Part shown: positions 6,196-8,123 of the stretch, in pieces
Numbering within the stretch: position 1 is the first letter of the stretch
Layout of the letters: each line of letters starts with the position of its first letter
NCBI GenBank assembly: GCA_937960715.1
Contig: CALGOO010000138.1
Span: forward strand, 1 to 8,123
DNA length: 8,123 nt
Origin: an uncultured Candidatus Competibacteraceae bacterium
GTDB taxonomy: Bacteria > Pseudomonadota > Gammaproteobacteria > Competibacterales > Competibacteraceae
Reading direction: 5' to 3'
Translations under genes and position numbers: made by a program
The notes under the pieces: model-generated
Told to the model about the DNA's origin: nothing
Databases searched by the model: none
What the model saw: only the letters and a program-made list of their open reading frames with translations

Positions 6196-7353
6196 ATGCT
6201 CGCTCTGCTCCAGCGTTGCCTGCCCGACACCCCGCCACTGGCCGCCCGCGAGGCGTTGCGAACCACGGCCGCCATCGGCCTGGCGGTACTGTTCACCGGT
6301 ATCTTCTCCACCCTGTTGGCGCCGGGGGCCTTCGCGCCGGCGCTGATTGCCTCGATGGGCGCTTCGGCCATCATTCTGCTGGCGTTGCCCACCAGTCCGC
6401 TGGCCCAGCCCTGGCCTTTCGTCGGGGGCCAGTTGATCAGCGCCGCCATCGGGATCAGCCTGGCGCGCTGGATCGAGCCTCCCATCCTGGCCGGCGGCCT
6501 TGCCGTCCTCTTGACCACCTTCGCCATGCTACGCCTGCGCTGCCTGCACCCGCCGGGTGGGGCCACCACGCTGATCCCCATTTTGGCCCACCACGAAGCA
6601 CCGCCGTTCGGTTACGACTATCTGCTGGCCCCGATGGCGATCAATGTCCTGTTGTTGCTGGCCCTGGTCTGGGGACTCAATCGCCTGCTCGGTCGCGTGT
6701 ATCCGCATCAGCCACGCCCGCCGCTGCCGGACCCGCATGGCACGGGCGATCCGCTGCCCACTGAGCGTACCGGCGTGCAAGACGAGGACGTGCGCGCGGT
6801 GTTGGCCAAGGAATCCGTGATGCCGGATATCGGCGGCGCCGAATTGCGGCGGTTGATGGCGCGGGCGGAGAATACAGCGATCCATCGGGTGTTTGGCGAA
6901 ATCGACTGCGCGGCCGTCATGTCCCGTGAAGTGGTGACCGTTTCTTGCCGGCAATGGGCGGGCGAGGCTTGGCGTTTGTTGCGCCAGCACAAGGTCAGGG
7001 CGCTACCCGTGCTCGATCACGCCGATCAATTGGTGGGAGTGATCACCTTGGTCGATTTTCTCAAACACATTCCGATGGAAGGCTTGCAGCAGGACGCGCA
7101 CGCCCTGGCTGCTTGGCTGTCCGGTCGACCCGGTCGCGAGCCGCTGATCGAGGAGGTGATGACCCGCACGGTTCGGACGGTGCGCGAAGATCAACCCTTG
7201 CTGGAACTGGTGCCGATGCTGTCCGATTTTGGCTTGCATCATCTGCCAGTGGTCGATGCCAACGGTAGGTTGGTGGGCATGATGACCCAGTCCGATCTCA
7301 TCGCCGGCCTGCATTGGGAACTGGTGCGAGGAGCGATGGAGGCACGGGAATAA
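6196..7353 (+). CDS. HPP-family integral membrane protein with C-terminal CBS-domain pair
   Basis: 385 residues. Residues 20-165 are an HPP domain: four hydrophobic segments (about 22-42, 47-65, 76-112, 144-163) and the name-giving motif CLHPPGGATTL (116-126, HPP at 118-120). A proline-rich linker (171-190) leads to a soluble part with two CBS motifs, about 239-290 (VMSREVVTVSCRQWAGEAW...LVGVITLVDFL) and 319-372 (EVMTRTVRTVREDQPLLEL...LVGMMTQSDLI). CBS pairs usually sense adenine nucleotides and gate the attached protein. Plant and cyanobacterial HPP proteins have been linked to nitrite transport in the literature I know; the substrate here is open. The ATG at 6196 is the first start after an in-frame TGA at 6181-6183; the ribosome site is weak (ATAAG). 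It converges with modB, leaving 57 nt between the stops. Codon use matches the GC-rich neighbours, unlike the small gene before it. Confidence 0.9.
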   Translation: MLALLQRCLPDTPPLAAREALRTTAAIGLAVLFTGIFSTLLAPGAFAPALIASMGASAIILLALPTSPLAQPWPFVGGQLISAAIGISLARWIEPPILAGGLAVLLTTFAMLRLRCLHPPGGATTLIPILAHHEAPPFGYDYLLAPMAINVLLLLALVWGLNRLLGRVYPHQPRPPLPDPHGTGDPLPTERTGVQDEDVRAVLAKESVMPDIGGAELRRLMARAENTAIHRVFGEIDCAAVMSREVVTVSCRQWAGEAWRLLRQHKVRALPVLDHADQLVGVITLVDFLKHIPMEGLQQDAHALAAWLSGRPGREPLIEEVMTRTVRTVREDQPLLELVPMLSDFGLHHLPVVDANGRLVGMMTQSDLIAGLHWELVRGAMEARE

Positions 7354-7376
7354 CGCCACCGTGAGGAAGCACGCCG

Positions 7377-7391
7377 CGCCAAGGCTTGGCG
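7377..7391. terminator. Small hairpin between convergent HPP-CBS and modB
   Basis: CGCCAA (7377-7382) and TTGGCG (7386-7391) pair around GGC in the 57-nt gap between the two converging stops, the expected place for a shared bidirectional terminator. No T-run follows on either strand and the stem is short. Confidence 0.3.
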
Positions 7392-7410
7392 TCGAACCTC
7401 AACTGGACGA

Positions 7411-8121
7411 TCACGTCCGCCGACTCCCCAGCATCCGTTCCACCCGCCGCGCGCCCAGTTCGCTGAGCCATAGCGCCGCCAGCGCCAACAGGATGGAAAT
7501 GACGACCAGCCGCAGTGCCGGGCCATCGCCGCCGGGAATCTGGGTGTAGGTATAGATCGCCAGCGGCAGGGTGCGCGTTTCTCCCGCCACGTTGCCGACA
7601 AAGGTCACCGTCGCGCCGAATTCGCCCAGACTGCGGGCGAAGGCCAGCACCAGTCCGGTCAAAATGCCGGGCAGCGACAACGGCACGGTCACTGTCAACC
7701 AAACCCGCAGCGGTCCCGCGCCCAAGGTGCGCGCCGCTTCCTCCAATCGGGGTTCCACCAGCGTCACCGCCAGTCGCACCGCCCGCACCATCAATGGAAA
7801 CGCCATCAGCGCCGAGGCGACCACCGCGCCTTGCCAGGTGAACGCTAGGGCAATGCCCCAGTTCTCGTACAGCCAGCGGCCGAGCGACCCCTGTCGGCCG
7901 AGCACCAGCAGCAACAGATAACCGGGGACCACCGGCGGCAGCACCAGCGGCAGATGCACCAACCCGTCCACGATGGCCTTGCCGGGGAAACGAACCCGCG
8001 CCAGCAGCCAGCCGGTGACGATGCCGGGAACGGCGATCAGCGCGGTACACCACAGCCCGATCTTGAGCGACAGCCAGAGCGCGGTCAGCTCTTCGGGCGT
8101 GGGTTGCAGCGACAGCCACAC
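7411..8121 (-). CDS. modB: Molybdate ABC transporter permease ModB
   Basis: This is the membrane-spanning subunit that carries molybdate across the inner membrane with ModC. 236 residues are visible. Matching features in order are WLSLKIGLWCTALIAVPGI (TM1), FPGKAIVDGLVHLPLVLPPVVPGYLLL (TM2 region, very ModB-like), the tail of the next segment ending MAFPLMVRA, the EAA loop EEAARTLGAGPLRVWLTVTVP at about 127-147, which contacts the ATPase, then LAFARSLGEFGATVTFVGNVAGETRTLPLAIYT and a final helix 205-222. It resembles E. coli ModB throughout. The first visible start is GTG at 8121-8119, which gives an N-terminus two to three residues longer than E. coli; only two bases remain upstream, so the true start may lie outside. 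The stop TGA (7413-7411) is followed by a convergent gene instead of modC. ModA would be expected further right. Confidence 0.93.
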   Translation of the reverse strand: MWLSLQPTPEELTALWLSLKIGLWCTALIAVPGIVTGWLLARVRFPGKAIVDGLVHLPLVLPPVVPGYLLLLVLGRQGSLGRWLYENWGIALAFTWQGAVVASALMAFPLMVRAVRLAVTLVEPRLEEAARTLGAGPLRVWLTVTVPLSLPGILTGLVLAFARSLGEFGATVTFVGNVAGETRTLPLAIYTYTQIPGGDGPALRLVVISILLALAALWLSELGARRVERMLGSRRT

Positions 8122-8123
8122 GG

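Overview
The window looks like chromosomal DNA of a GC-rich gammaproteobacterium. The two-component pair and the molybdate transporter both resemble their Escherichia coli counterparts along their full visible length. The organism cannot be named from this sequence. Seven protein genes are supported: five on the minus strand and two on the plus strand. There are also two decayed gene remnants. No rRNA, tRNA, CRISPR array or complete mobile element was seen.

Left block (1-3650, all minus strand). A large exported protein with one CxxCH haem-binding motif (2192-3598, no known family recognised) is read first. It is followed by a strong GC-rich hairpin, then by a BaeS-like sensor kinase (584-2095), then by a BaeR-like response regulator (1-574) that runs off the left edge. 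Kinase and regulator are 9 nt apart and certainly form one operon. The kinase sensor loop carries a proline-rich insert made by a 57-bp tandem duplication.

Middle block (3650-4446). This is a small gene graveyard. It holds a frameshifted C-terminal piece of a serine recombinase (resolvase/invertase type), followed by a frameshifted piece that resembles the C-terminal half of a PIN-like, DUF3368-type toxin. Both are on the minus strand and neither looks functional.

Right block (4447-8123). The molybdate ABC transporter genes modB (permease, right edge) and modC (ATPase with Mop domain) lie on the minus strand. In many bacteria these two genes are adjacent or overlap. Here they are separated by about 1.9 kb that holds two plus-strand genes. 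One encodes a 95-residue three-helix membrane protein in visibly AT-richer DNA. The other encodes an HPP-family membrane protein fused to a CBS-domain pair. An AT-rich divergent control region with a clear dyad lies between modC and the small membrane gene.

The block can be read together as molybdate uptake plus a possible anion channel or transporter under nucleotide control (CBS), but this functional link is inference. No clear new multi-gene system was found. The best leads are the split mod locus with its AT-rich insert, the repeat-bearing BaeS sensor loop, and the unassigned monohaem exported protein.
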